A stretch of 64,000 bases of DNA from Arion vulgaris (lineage: Eukaryota; Mollusca; Gastropoda; Stylommatophora; Arionidae): positions 11,737,994 to 11,801,993 of the forward strand of contig CM036755.1 of assembly GCA_020796225.1 (NCBI GenBank), read 5' to 3'. The notes beneath the pieces were generated by a model. It was not told where the DNA came from, did not search any database, and saw only the letters and a list, made by a program, of their open reading frames with translations. Both the position numbers and the translations under genes were made by a program. This document shows positions 51,957 to 62,479 of the stretch, piece by piece (positions within the stretch are counted from its first letter, which is position 1; every line of letters begins with the position of its first letter).

Positions 51957-54137
51957 AGTCTGTCCATTAATTCGTGAGCACGTTTGAAATTGATTTTCTC
52001 GAAAACTACCTGTTGGATCTCAGTGATTTTTGCAAGCAGCCTTAGAATATCCATGACGCTAGAGAAATTTTTTTCCAAGAAAATTTGATGTAGTTTGAAA
52101 TATTTCTTCTTCAGGTTATATTAAAATCAACCTCACCTGATTGTACATAATAGTAATAGATCTACGGTACACAGACGCGTTGTTCTAAAAATACATTATG
52201 GTAACATTGAAATATCGTGAGTAAACAACAATTTCACGAATTCCCGTGCACCTAACCCAGTCGACTTTGAAAGCGGAAAGCATATGACGTTATAATTGGG
52301 ATACCGTTGTATAGTTATAGGTGTATCTCGCTATTTGTATGAAGCTATTGTATCATATTTGCTGGCTTATCAAAACTGACATTGATATCACATTCATAAT
52401 GAGTCTGAAGTGCACATTTATAACAATGCAGAAGGTTACAGTTTTACTATACCAACACTTCCGTAGGGAATCTAAGAGAGGTCATCTATATTGCGATATT
52501 CATAACCCTGAGAAACGAACGCAACTGGCGCTTGGTCTGAATAGAGAATCCTTTTCCCGATGGATTAAACAGGATACAAAGTGCACTAATGTCAAGCAAG
52601 GAAGGAAAAGAACAATTGACGACTTTGACATAGATGTCATAAGACGGGAGCTCTTGAAAATGTTTGCGACAAATCAACTTGTTACTCTCAGGAAACTAAA
52701 ATTAAAACTGCAATCAGATTGCAGCATAGACATTTCTAAAAGTACTCTATGGAAAATTGTAAGAGCCGCCGGCTTCACCTTCAGAAAACTATAGGCGGCA
52801 GGAATATTATTTGTGAAAAGCCACATTTAATTGCTGCCCGAAGTAAATACCTGAGGCAGATCCGTGAGCGGCGGAGGCAAGGCTATGATATTGTATTTTT
52901 GGACGAATCCTGGGTCAATGCTCACCACACCAATGCTAAAGAATGGCAATCAGTAGACGGTGAACAGAAAAGAAAAATACCAAGCAGCAAAGGCCAGCGT
53001 ATTATACTAACACATGCAGGAAGCAGTGAAGAAGGTCTTGTCCATGACGCTGGACTTATTTTCCAATCAAAAAGTACCGACGGTAGGGACTACCACACAG
53101 AAATGAATGGACATATTTTCAGGCACTGGATGAAGAAAGATCTACTTCCAATTCTAAACAGACCATCATGCTTGGTAATGGATAATGCATCCTATCACAA
53201 CGCAGTATCAGCGGAAGACAAAGTACCAACTGCATCAAATACAAAAGATCAAATTAGGACTTGGCTTGCTAAGGAAAATGTCAGCTTCGATGATACATAT
53301 TTGAAACCCGAGTTGTTGCACCTGGTGAGGATGACAAATAAGACAAAGGTGTTTTATATTGACAAAATCATTGCGGAATACGGCCACACGTCTTTGCGAC
53401 TACCTCCATATCATGCTCAATCCGATAGAGCTTGTCTGGGCTAAAGTAAAAGGGCAAGTTGCCGAACAGAACAGGACGTTTGAAATGTGTGATGTTGAAG
53501 TTCTGACACGTGAGTCCCTCTCAATGATAGACATGCAGTTCTGGAAGAAGTGTGTTGAACATGTGCTCCGAGAGGAAGACGAGTACTGGCACCGAGATGG
53601 ATTACAATTTGTCCAGCCAGTAACAATTATCAACCTCATGGAATCGTCAGATTCGGGATGATACAAATCATATTTTGATTACAGACTGAGAAATAGCAAC
53701 GTATACATTTCCATATCCAAATGCGTCTACCATCATACAATTTGTGGTGAAGTTAAGACACCCTGGGGTCTAATGGTGACCGAAGGGGAGGACTAACTGT
53801 TGCATATTGTATCCAAGTTCACGATTGCACATAAAGGGCAACACACTTAATTACTTGACCTATCAAGTTAATATGGAGATACACCTATGAATAGAATTGA
53901 CATGGACAAATTCTAGGATTACTGTAAAATCTAAAATTTGAGCCCCGTATTTGCAATTGTCATAAAAGATCAAAGGAATTCGCCGATGTGCAAAATCCGT
54001 AGCATCTATGGACTACTGGTTAGCTTTATTTTAGCGTCATGGATATTCTAAGGCTGCATGCAAAAATCACTGAGATCCAACAGGTAGTTTTCGAGAAAAT
54101 CAATTTCAAACGTGCTCACGAATTAATGGACAAATTA
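51957..54137 (+). mobile_element. Tc1/mariner-group DNA transposon with 105-bp inverted repeats
   Basis: Terminal inverted repeats of about 105 bases: 51957-52061 (tgtccattaattcgtgagca...ccatgacgcta) and 54032-54137 in reverse, with only a few mismatches. It begins and ends at TA, the target of this superfamily. Total about 2.18 kb with one transposase gene (52400-53661). Inserted in intron 2 of the EGF gene. The spacing of catalytic residues (see transposase entry) points to the DD82E group called Sailor, as I recall. Confidence 0.85.
52400..53661 (+). pseudogene. DDE transposase (about DD82E), two frameshifts
   Basis: Frame 1 from ATG 52400: N-terminal DNA-binding part with NPEKRTQLALGLNRESFSRW and TLRKLKLKLQSDCSIDISKS. 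It ends early at a stop near 52790 after an A-run (agaaaact), a one-base loss. Frame 2 continues KTIGGRNIICEKPHLIAARS, first catalytic Asp in IVFLDESWVNAHHT (codon 52902), second Asp in CLVMDNASYHNAV (codon 53181), to SLRLPPYH. A small deletion at about 53412 then shifts to frame 3, LNPIELVWAKVKGQ, with the catalytic Glu (codon 53428). About 82 residues separate the second Asp and the Glu. It ends NLMESSDSG, stop 53659. Otherwise well preserved, so inactivated fairly recently. Confidence 0.85.
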
Positions 54138-54139
54138 TA

Positions 54140-55104
54140 GTCCGGATTTCGTGACTCTTACAGAAATAATTTTCCCGCCTTCATAGTTAGCTGGTTCACG
54201 GAAGTACTTAATCCCATCACAGCCGAAAGGTAAATGGTCTTGATGAGCGTGTTTGTATGATGTTGGATCAAAGTCTCTATAAGCCAGAGTACGGAATTTT
54301 CAACATAAGGACCGAGTCTCTGGTTAGATCAGGCTGTGTTGATATTTTGTCTTTGTGTGATCATATGTCTCTTTAGCCTGTGACACACTTGAAACTTAAG
54401 ACAGCAACGAATGCGCGTGCTATTCTTCTCTGTTCTTGGTTGCCTTCTGGTTTGTGTTCCGGCTGTATTTTTCTTTTTCAGTTCCTGTTGTACTGTTCTT
54501 CCCCAGATCGTTTTGTGCCTCCAAGTTTTCGTTTGTTCTCTGATGTCTATCTCAGTGCAGTTTTCGTGAAAGAGTTAGTGTTTATGCGTATCATAGTTAG
54601 TCTCAAGTATCCAGCTCTAATTGTACAACTGGTAACTTCAAACGCCTTAATTTGATGAATCAATTCAATATCAATTTTAGTGTCTTTATCGAATAGACAG
54701 TCGTGAAGAGACCGAAGAACATTCCCTTATCCATCTTCAACTTCCGGACAATCAATGCTCTGGATGCAAGCTTGTTCGATCTCTCGTTGTCACAAACACA
54801 CGCACGCACAGGACAGTAGATTCACGCATAGACGACATCCACTCATACCACAACTTGCCATTTTAGATCTTCTGAAGCATCGACTGACAGTCTGTGGCTT
54901 CCAGTAATGTTATTAATTATTTTTTCACTGTCCATCATTGGCTGATATACATACGTATAGCACTGGCGTATTCTTTTTTACAGTGTCGTTTGCAGTGCAT
55001 TTACGCAAAGTATGTTTTTCTTTTTCATAAAAGCTGTGTTCTCATGAACGCGTCTACTCCTTATATGTGTTGCACATATCTTTCATATGATGTTATGAAT
55101 ATTT
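54140..55104. other. No gene or named element
   Basis: AT-rich intronic DNA with short open frames of no recognisable family. Confidence 0.4.
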
Positions 55105-55435
55105 ATATAAGAGATCAAATAAACAACCTTGCAGGTCGACAAGTACCACCCTTGACAATCGTGAAACGGTGTAAACTTGCGTGGTTTGGGCATGTGATGA
55201 GACATAGCTCACTCTCTAAGACTATCCTACAGGGAACGGTTGAGGGTGGAAGAAAGAAAGGAGGACAGAGAAAATCCTAGTTTGACAACATCAAGAGCTG
55301 GTCGGGACAGAGTTTCTCCACATTCGCCTGAGGAGTTGAAGACAGAGACTCATGGCGTGCTTTTTGTGCTGATGTCTCCACAGTGACACACTAACGACCC
55401 TAACGGATTATGAGTTTTATTATTATTATTATTAT
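55105..55435 (+). mobile_element. L8 LINE 3' end
   Basis: Reads NNLAGRQVPPLTIVKRCKLA, WFGHVMRHSSLSKTILQGTV, EGGRKKGGQRKS, stop, then FDNIKSW, ending in (att)n at 55415-55435. Typical 5'-truncated LINE copy. Confidence 0.75.
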
Positions 55436-55477
55436 GAATATAGATAATACAAATAATAACATTGTTCTGGTCAACAG

Positions 55478-55551
55478 ATGCTGAAACAGATAACGATATC
55501 GACGACAGCCTACTTTCTGATTGTCAACCTGAGAATAACCCATGCCATCAG
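55478..55551 (+). CDS. Secreted EGF-domain protein, exon 3 (acidic linker and EGF start)
   Basis: Acceptor ttctggtcaacag (ending 55477), donor catcag|gtactc. The first two bases complete the codon begun by the last base of exon 2. Reads DAETDNDIDDSLLSD then CQPENNPCHQ, giving the first two cysteines of an EGF domain (C96 and C103 of the joined protein). Ends phase 0, as exon 4 requires. The acidic stretch before the first cysteine may bind calcium. Confidence 0.75.
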
Positions 55552-55619
55552 GTACTCATTGTAATCAATAATATTTATAGAAGTATTTATTTGTTCTTCT
55601 TCTGGTAGTTGTTTATATC

Positions 55620-56640
55620 TTAACACTTCTCCGTTTTCTGACATCATTGCTATTATACCAGGTCTGGTTGAACAAGTTTTACTTAACACTTCTCCGTTTT
55701 CTTACATCATTGCTATTATACCAGGTCGGGTTGAACAAGTTTTACTTAACGCTTCTCCGTTTTCTTACATCATTGCCATTATACCAGGTCGGGTTGAACA
55801 AGTTTTACTTAACACTTCTCCGTTTTCTTACATCATTACTATTATACCAGGTCGGGTTGAACAAGTTTTACTTAACACTTCTCCGTTTTCTGACATTGTT
55901 GCTATTATACCAGGTCGGGTTGAACAAGTTTTACTTAACACTTCTCCGTTTTCTTACATCATTGCTATTATACCAGGTCGGGTTGAACAAGTTTTACTTA
56001 ACGCTTCTCCGTTTTCTTACATCATTGCCATTATACCAGGTCGGGTTGAACAAGTTTTACTTAACACTTCTCCGTTTTCTTACATCATTACTATTATACC
56101 AGGTCGGGTTGAACAAGTTTTACTTAACGCTTCTCCGTTTTCTTACATTGTTGCTATTATACCAGGTCGGGTTGAACAAGTTTTACTTAACACTTCTCCG
56201 TTTTCTTACATCGTTGCTATTATACCAGGTCGGGTTGAACAAGTTTTACTTAACACTTCTCCGTTTTCTTACATTGTTGCTATTATACCAGGTCGGGTTG
56301 AACAAGTTTTACTTAACACTTCTCCGTTTTCTGACATTGTTGCTATTATACCAGGTCGGGTTGAACAAGTTTTACTTAACACTTCTCCGTTTTCTTACAT
56401 CGTTGCTATTATACCAGGTCGGGTTGAACAAGTTTTACTTAACACTTCTCCGTTTTCTGACATTGTTGCTATTATACCAGGTCGGGTTGAACAAGTTTTA
56501 CTTAACACTTCTCCGTTTTCTTACATTGTTGCTATTATACCAGGTCGGGTTGAACAAGTTTTACTTAACGCTTCTCCGTTTTCTTACATCGTTGCTATTA
56601 TACCAGGTCGGGTTGAACAAGTTTTGCTTAACACTTTCGC
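55620..56640 (+). repeat. 63-bp minisatellite, 16 units, in intron 3
   Basis: Unit: acttctccgttttcttacat, cattgctattataccaggtc, gggttgaacaagttttactta ac. Each unit holds a pyrimidine-rich run followed by ttataccag|g, which looks like a 3' splice site on the gene strand. 63 is 21 codons, hence the long open frame. Confidence 0.95.
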
Positions 56641-56824
56641 CCTTATGAGCCCAACTAATGGCTCACATTATTTGTGTTGTGATGACGCAAAGTCAGTATA
56701 CAGGATAAGTTAGTATACATTGCAAAGTAAATATGCCTGGAGATCAAATAAATTACGGAGAGACAGATTTAAATAGAAAATGAAAGGGAACAGATATTTT
56801 AATGAAATGTGAACAAAATATGAA

Positions 56825-57062
56825 AATCGTGGCATATCCTTTACAGGACGTAGCCACCAACCACAGTAAACGAGTGGTTGATTTTCTAGGCACCACTTAT
56901 ACGTTCAGTAGTTTGCCGTTGTTTTCTGAAAGGTGAAGTCTATTTTTACATTTCGTAAGAATATCACGGAAATGAATTTGCTTCCAAACTGCCTGCCGCG
57001 GAGTTTGATCCAGGTACGCTTGGGTTGTGATCGAGCTTACTACTGCTACTCGCTACAGATGC
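56825..57062 (-). mobile_element. SINE-C, minus strand
   Basis: gtggcatatcctttacagga, attttctaggcaccacttat, aggtgaagtctatttttaca; head in reverse (gcggagtttgatccaggtac) with a mutated B box. Confidence 0.8.
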
Positions 57063-57074
57063 TCACTTAAAGAC

Positions 57075-57280
57075 GCTTACAAAAACAAGTATACTTACAT
57101 CAACAAGTATACTTACATCAACAAGTATACTTACATCAACAAGTATACCTACATCAACAAGTATACTTACATCAACAAGTATACTTACATCAACAAGTAT
57201 ACTTACATCAACAAGTATACTTACATCAACAAGTATACTTACATCAACAAGTATACTTACATCAACAAGTATACTTACAT
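57075..57280. repeat. 18-bp minisatellite, about 11 units
   Basis: Unit aagtatacttacatcaac. Starts 10 bases after the SINE-C head. Open on both strands because 18 is a multiple of three. Confidence 0.95.
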
Positions 57281-57299
57281 CGTTTAGTACCCGAAGCTG

Positions 57300-57838
57300 T
57301 ACAGTTTCAGTTTGAAATATTTTCATTGCACTCCGGACATGTCCATAGGTGCTCCGATCTCCTTGGCAACATCTCCAACAGCGTCCAGCGACTGACCGTA
57401 CCAGTTCGATTTAATTAATGAACCCACTCAGTGGCGGCTCGTGCTCATTTTTGTTGGTGGGGCCAGACACAAATTTTCGGAAAAATCATGATTTTGGATA
57501 AGGTTATATTTTAATTTATAAAATAATAAATATTCGTTACACATTGTTTTTGGTGGGGTCCGGCCCCACTGGCCCTTAAAGACGAGCCGCCACTGAGCCC
57601 ACTTATATACCTGTTGGGCTGTTCTTTTTTTGCCACTCCAATCTTCAAACACAGCTTTTGCAATCTAGTAGTTGACGTGGATTAGTTTAAATGAAATTCT
57701 TCTTTTCGGTCACACTCAATGAGGGCGTTCAAAATGCCAACTCTATCAATTGGCTGGCCCCCTTATATGGCAACAGAGTCAGCCAGCCTGTCTGCTCTCT
57801 CATTGCAACCCACCACAGAAAGCTCACCACGTCTGAAA
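57300..57838 (-). mobile_element. LINE-H RNase H end, interrupted by a MITE
   Basis: Right part in reverse reads NERADRLADSVAI and GILNALIECDRKEEF (57815-57690). The left part 57300-57428 corresponds to the extreme tail (the LVQSLDAVGD region). It has the single-copy form of the segment amplified at 39345-40045. Confidence 0.75.
57429..57595. mobile_element. hAT-type MITE, 167 bp
   Basis: Inverted ends cagtggcggctcgt and, in reverse, cagtggcggctcgtc. Flanking 8 bp aacccact (57421-57428) and agcccact (57596-57603). Interior ggtggggtccggccccac is itself palindromic. A partial second copy is at 19578-19678. Confidence 0.85.
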
Positions 57839-57839
57839 T

Positions 57840-58215
57840 GAAATGAAATACTTGAGGAAGGCAGTGGAGGTCACCAGGAAAGATAGACTACGAAACGAGG
57901 ACAACAGAAGCAGAGTGAGCATAACTTCATGCACAGAATACATTGAAAGACAACAAATGCAGTGGTTTGGACATTTAATGAGAATGAAATACAACCAACC
58001 ACCAATAGCAGCATACAATAAAAGAGATCGGGTACTAGAGCTAAGGGAAGACCAAGAAAAAAATGGATAGACAATATCAAGACCACACTAAATAAACATG
58101 GATATAACACAACAAGGATGACTCATCTGGCTCTAGAACGCAAATTAAAGCTCCTACCCCTACGCTTAACGGCAAGAGTGGACAACCAACTACATCTTCC
58201 ACCTGGCGATAGACA
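57840..58215 (+). mobile_element. LINE post-RT fragment related to L4
   Basis: Reads MKYLRKAVEVTRKDRLRNED then RQQMQWFGHLMRMKYNQPPI, KKWIDNIKTTLNKHGYNTTR (58060-58120). RKDRLRNED matches L4, but the following part differs, so it is a relative, not the same family. Confidence 0.7.
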
Positions 58216-58574
58216 ATAGACTAAAATAAAACGACAGCGGTACAATTATTTTTCAACAAAATCAAGCGCAAGTCAATTCACATTTTTGCCAACTCGTTTT
58301 TTGAAATCCGTGCATCCATACATAGATAATTGTTTTTATTTTGAAACAATTTCTCACTTCAGACTTCCCCTTTTCATCACAGCTGAAATGTTTGCCCTTC
58401 AAGTGCTATTTTCATTATGAGAACATACGCAAATTACTAGTAACCAGTATGGGCTACTTATTGGATGTGACAGCAATGACAACTCCAGGTGTTGTATCGC
58501 ATCCTTTGTTGCTGTATCTGTATAAGACCTGGTGTTGCGTTGAAGACATGTTTCATTTCTTATTCCAATCTTTC

Positions 58575-59500
58575 TGATTGTTTTAACTACAGTAATAGTT
58601 TTACAGTAACGTTCAGAGTTGATTGTTTTAACTATAGTAAGAGTTTCACAGTAACGTTCAGAGTTGATTGTTTTAACTATAGTAAGAGTTTTACAGTAAC
58701 GTTCAGAGTTGATTGTTTTAACTATAGTAAGAGTTTTACAGTAACGTTCAGAGTTGATTGTTTTAACTATAGTAAGAGTTTCACAGTAACGTTCAGAGTT
58801 GATTGTTTTAACTACAGTAATAGTTTTACAGTAACATTCAGAGTTGATTGTTTTAACTACAGTAAGAGTTTCACAGTAACGTTCAGAGTTGATTGTTTTA
58901 ACTATAGTAAGAGTTTTACAGTAACGTTCAGAGTTGATTGTTTTAACTATAGTAAGAGTTTTACAGTAACGTTCAGAGTTGGTTGTTTTAACTATAGTAA
59001 TAGTTTCACAGTAACGTTCAGAGTTGATTGTTTTAACTATAGTAAGAGTTTCACAGTAACGTTCAGAGTTGATTGTTTTAACTATAGTAAGAGTTTCACA
59101 GTAACGTTCAGAGTTGATTGTTTTAACTATAGTAAGAGTTTTACAGTAACGTTCAGAGTTGATTGTTTTAACTATAGTAAGAGTTTCACAGTAACGTTCA
59201 GAGTTGATTGTTTTAACTATAGTAAGAGTTTCACAGTAACGTTCAGAGTTGATTGTTTTAACTACAGTAATAGTTTTACAGTAACATTCAGAGTTGATTG
59301 TTTTAACTACAGTAAGAGTTTCACAGTAACGTTCAGAGTTGATTGTTTTAACTATAGTAAGAGTTTTACAGTAACGTTCAGAGTTGATTGTTTTAACTAT
59401 AGTAAGAGTTTTACAGTAACGTTCAGAGTTGATTGTTTTAACTATAGTAAGAGTTTTACAGTAACGTTCAGAGTTGATTGTTTTAACTATATGGCCCTTT
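58575..59500 (+). repeat. 45-bp minisatellite, about 20 units (left part)
   Basis: Unit gattgttttaactatagtaa, gagtttcacagtaacgttca, gagtt. Variant units with gtaacattca occur at 58831 and 59281, exactly 450 bp (ten units) apart. Split from its right part (60985-61112) by a LINE. Confidence 0.95.
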
Positions 59501-59502
59501 TC

Positions 59503-60985
59503 ATCTTTACAGACGGTCAGTAGGCAAGTGTTTTACTGTGACAACTTCTGAGTTTTCGCTTTTCTCTCTTGTCGTTCAGCTCGTATATAAGTCTCTTCTC
59601 AAAAGACTCTGCGCCATTCGTAATTTGGCTTTCCACACAACTCTGTCATCAGCTAGTCCCTCCCATGTGCTGGGATCTATAGAAAAGTTTTTCATTGAGG
59701 TTTTGCAGACATCTTTATATCTGAGCAGTGGTCTGCCCTGGTGCCTCTTCCTCCGAAAGTTCACAGAACAACATTTGTTTTGGTATGCGATAAGTTTCCA
59801 TTCTTCTCACATGTCCCAACCATCTTAGTCGTCTACTGCTGAGCATGCCCATGATGGAAGGCAGATTTACACGTTGTAGTACTTCAGAGTTGGTTATCTT
59901 GTCGTACCACCTGATGTTCATAATCTTGCGGAGACATCGAAGGTGAAAGATGTTAAGTCTCCTCTCGTGTCTTGAGTAGGCTGTCCATGTTTCTGAGCCA
60001 TATAGTAAAGAACTAATTACACAGGCTCGATATATTTGAGTTTTCGTCTGCAATGTCAATTTTTGTTGTCCCACGCTCGCTTTGATAGTATGCCGAATGT
60101 AGTAGCCGCACTCCTATACGAGCGTTGATTTCTTCATCAAGAGAAAGGCTGGCAGTGACCGTGGACCAAAGATAGCAGAATTTTTGCACTGGTGTTAGAT
60201 GGTTACCATTTAAAGTGATATTTGATGTCTTACCTCCTGACATAATACAACTGTTTTGGAGACACTTATTGTCAGAGAAAAGAGGTCGCATGCCTTTGAC
60301 AAATTATTAATTAGACATTGCAGTGTAGTCTCACTGTGGGCGACTAAGGCAGCATCGTCAGCGAAAAGGAGGTCCTTGAGAAGTATTTCCGTCGTTTTTG
60401 TCTTGGCTCTTAAGCGAGCCAGGTTAAACAGTGAACCATCAGATCTAAGGCGTGGTTCAAAAGGACTGCGAAGAAGATACCAAAGAGAGTGGGGACAAGG
60501 ACACAGCCCTGCTTGACTCCACTCTTAACCTCAAAACTATCAGATGTGCTGCCATCGAACTGTATGCTGGCTTTCATGCCCTCATGGAAGGAAACAATCA
60601 ATTGGAGCAACTTTGGGGGACAACCAATATACTTCAATATTTTATAAAGACTTGGCCTACTGACTGTGTCAAATGCCTTAGTCAGATCCACGAAAGCAAT
60701 ACATAGAGGCTTGCTCTGCTCTCTGCACTTCTCTTGTAGCTGTCGAAGGGTAAATATCATGTCAGTTGTTGACCGTCTAGCTCTGAATCCATATTGTGAC
60801 TCTGGAAGAACACGCTCCGCCAGTTTCTGTAGTCGTTTTGAAAGGACTAGTGCAAAAGCTTTGCCTGTTACGCTTAGAAGGGAGATGCCTCTGTAGTTGT
60901 TACAATCCCCTTATCCCCTTTGTTTTTATAGAGTGTCACTATCTTTGCATCCTTCATGTCCTGAGGAGGTGTTCCTCCTCTCCTA
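59503..60985 (-). mobile_element. L3 LINE inserted into the 45-bp array
   Basis: Minus strand from 60970: GGTPPQDMKDAKIVTLYKNK, ISLLSVTGKAFALVLSKRL, motif A CIAFVDLTKAFDTVSR (about 60690), FEVKSGVKQGCVLVPTLFGI (about 60520). After a frameshift comes DLLFADDAALVAHSETTLQC with an intact FADD (about 60360), then LYGSETWTAYSRHERRLNIF, SSRRLRWLGHVRRM, RRKRHQGRPLLRYKDVCK. 5'-truncated in the RT domain. A few frameshifts only, and all key catalytic residues seen, so it is one of the younger LINEs here. Confidence 0.9.
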
Positions 60986-61112
60986 TAGTAAGAGTTTCAC
61001 AGTAACGTTCAGAGTTGATTGTTTTAACTATAGTAAGAGTTTTACAGTAACGTTCAGAGTTGATTGTTTTAACTATAGTAAGAGTTTTACAGTAACGTTC
61101 AGAGTTGATTGT
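60985..61112 (+). repeat. 45-bp minisatellite, right part (three units)
   Basis: Same unit as 58575-59500, resuming with ctatagtaagagtttcac after the LINE. Followed by ttgttcgtcttttcag|aaag, a splice-acceptor-like sequence with only a short open frame behind it. 61150-61440 shows no gene. Confidence 0.9.
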
Positions 61113-61474
61113 TGTTCGTCTTTTCAGAAAGCCTGTAAGAGCAATAACTTGAGAATAAAGAAAAAACAAGGCATTCAATAAGACCTTCCCAGTGGAGGCT
61201 TGAGTTTAAAATGTTTTTAATCGAGGTTATTGCTTATGTCGACATTCCGGTATTCTCCATTTGTTAGTGTTTTACACGGCGTCTTACTGTACTCGCATCA
61301 AATCACTGATCATCATAAACGGCTTGCATACGTCTGGGAATTTCAATTGCATGAGCATGTTCATCTGTTAAGAATTCAATAACAGCGCGCTGTTTGACCA
61401 GTACGTATGAACACTCCTCCATTTCGATGTGCACCGGGCAGGAAAATGTTACTGTCTTTATGTACAATGTCAAT

Positions 61475-61671
61475 GAGCCCAGCGTGTTCGTAGCGCGTTG
61501 ACTACGGGTGACTAGTCCTCTGTAAGTGCGGGTTCAACTCCGCAGACTGTCAGAAAAGCTACAGGTTCCCCAGATTTACGGTGTTCGTTGCACCGAGCCG
61601 AAGGGTTACGATGTCCATGACACCGAGCCGAAGAGCTTTCCGCTCAAGTGCTTCTGGATCGGGAAAAAAAA
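61475..61671 (+). mobile_element. SINE-D, complete, with 15-bp target duplication
   Basis: Flanked by exact atgtacaatgtcaat (61460-61474 and 61672-61686). Head gagcccagcgtgttcgtagc then gcgttgactac, B box gggttcaactcc, body with two ccgag(c)cgaag repeats, and an A-rich end (gggaaaaaaaa). The duplication fixes the element's ends for the whole family. Confidence 0.9.
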
Positions 61672-61850
61672 ATGTACAATGTCAATATTGGTGGAGTCTA
61701 GAAGCCATGCGACTGTAGAGAAATGAGTTTTATTCAGATATAGGAAATGTTACTGTCTTTATGTACAATGTCAATCTTGGTGGAGGCTAGAAGCCATGCG
61801 ACTGTAGAGAAATGAGTTTTATTCAGATATAGGAAATGTTACTTAAAGAT
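61672..61850. repeat. 89-bp tandem duplication
   Basis: Two copies of a unit containing ttggtggag, gaagccatgcgactgtagag and ttactgtctttatgtacaat. The part left of the SINE-D (61440-61474) belongs to the same unit, so the SINE landed in the array. Confidence 0.85.
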
Positions 61851-61854
61851 ATAA

Positions 61855-62030
61855 GAGTAGAACCCGCAAGGAAAACGGAAAAGAGTAAATAGATTTGGAG
61901 ACGAAGTCTTAATGAGAAACTGAAGGAAGAATGATTATCATGGGAACTCTTAAAGAAGACGACAAGAGACTGGGGAAAGTAGAAGATAACTGTTGAGACA
62001 CTATGCTCCACGGGGAGCGGAGAGAAATAA
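61855..62030 (+). mobile_element. L2 LINE 3' tip
   Basis: agtagaacccgcaaggaaaa to atgctccacggggagcggag matches 49100-49275 with about 15-20% differences by eye. Confidence 0.75.
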
Positions 62031-62097
62031 TTATATTACAAAAATACAGATGTTAAAATAAGCAATGTACTTTTATTTTGTCTCCAATGGCAACCAG

Positions 62098-62182
62098 ATA
62101 TGTCACCTGATTGGAATCGATACCCATATTTGTGATTGCCATCAAGGATATGCATTATTGCCAGACGCTGAGAACTGTATCG
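62098..62182 (+). CDS. Secreted EGF-domain protein, exon 4 (rest of the EGF module)
   Basis: Acceptor ttgtctccaatggcaaccag (ending 62097), donor atcg|gtatgt. Phase 0 in, 28 codons plus one base: ICHLIGIDTHICDCHQGYAL then LPDAENCI. Joined to exon 3 it gives cysteines C96, C103, C107, C117, C119 and C132, with spacing 6-3-9-1-12. That fits the EGF type seen in LDL-receptor-like and matrilin-like proteins, including the CxCxxGY signature. It leaves in phase 1, so at least one more exon lies past 64000. I found none in 62183-64000. Confidence 0.8.
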
Positions 62183-62284
62183 GTATGTGTGTTTATACAT
62201 GTTTTAGTAAACTTATTCTGGCTGAGAATTGTATTGGTGTGTGGGTTTTTACATGTTTAGGATTGTAAATCAGATGAAATTTCT

Positions 62285-62479
62285 TGTATCAGATTATTTT
62301 TTGAGAGCTCATATGTGGACGAAGTAATCATGTACACAGATGTGTCAGTGATTCGAATTTATACTTTCACTGCTCACGTCAGAGGGGATGTTGTGAAGGA
62401 AGACAGTGGTGGTTTTGCCGTGCCTACGGACAGTTTTATTACTGAAATCTGGCAGTAACTAAAGCGATGGTTGGCTGGA
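62285..62479 (+). mobile_element. LINE-H RNase H fragment, left half
   Basis: Reads SSYVDEVIMYTDVSVIRI, FTAHVRGDVVKEDSGGFAVP. It matches 24110-24260. Interrupted at 62479 by the L3 insertion and resuming at 63667. Confidence 0.8.

Noticed and set aside
54380..54655. 91-residue hydrophobic frame as a membrane protein
   Set aside because: No start context, no homology sensed, and length within chance for this composition.
57063..57326. Minus-strand VDVSIL repeat protein
   Set aside because: It is the complement of the 18-bp array; no homology.
61128..61180. Alternative EGF-gene exon after the acceptor tcgtcttttcag
   Set aside because: In phase 0 it gives 17 residues (KACKSNNLRIKKKQGIQ) and a stop, with no cysteine pattern. 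Exon 4 at 62098 completes the EGF domain far better.
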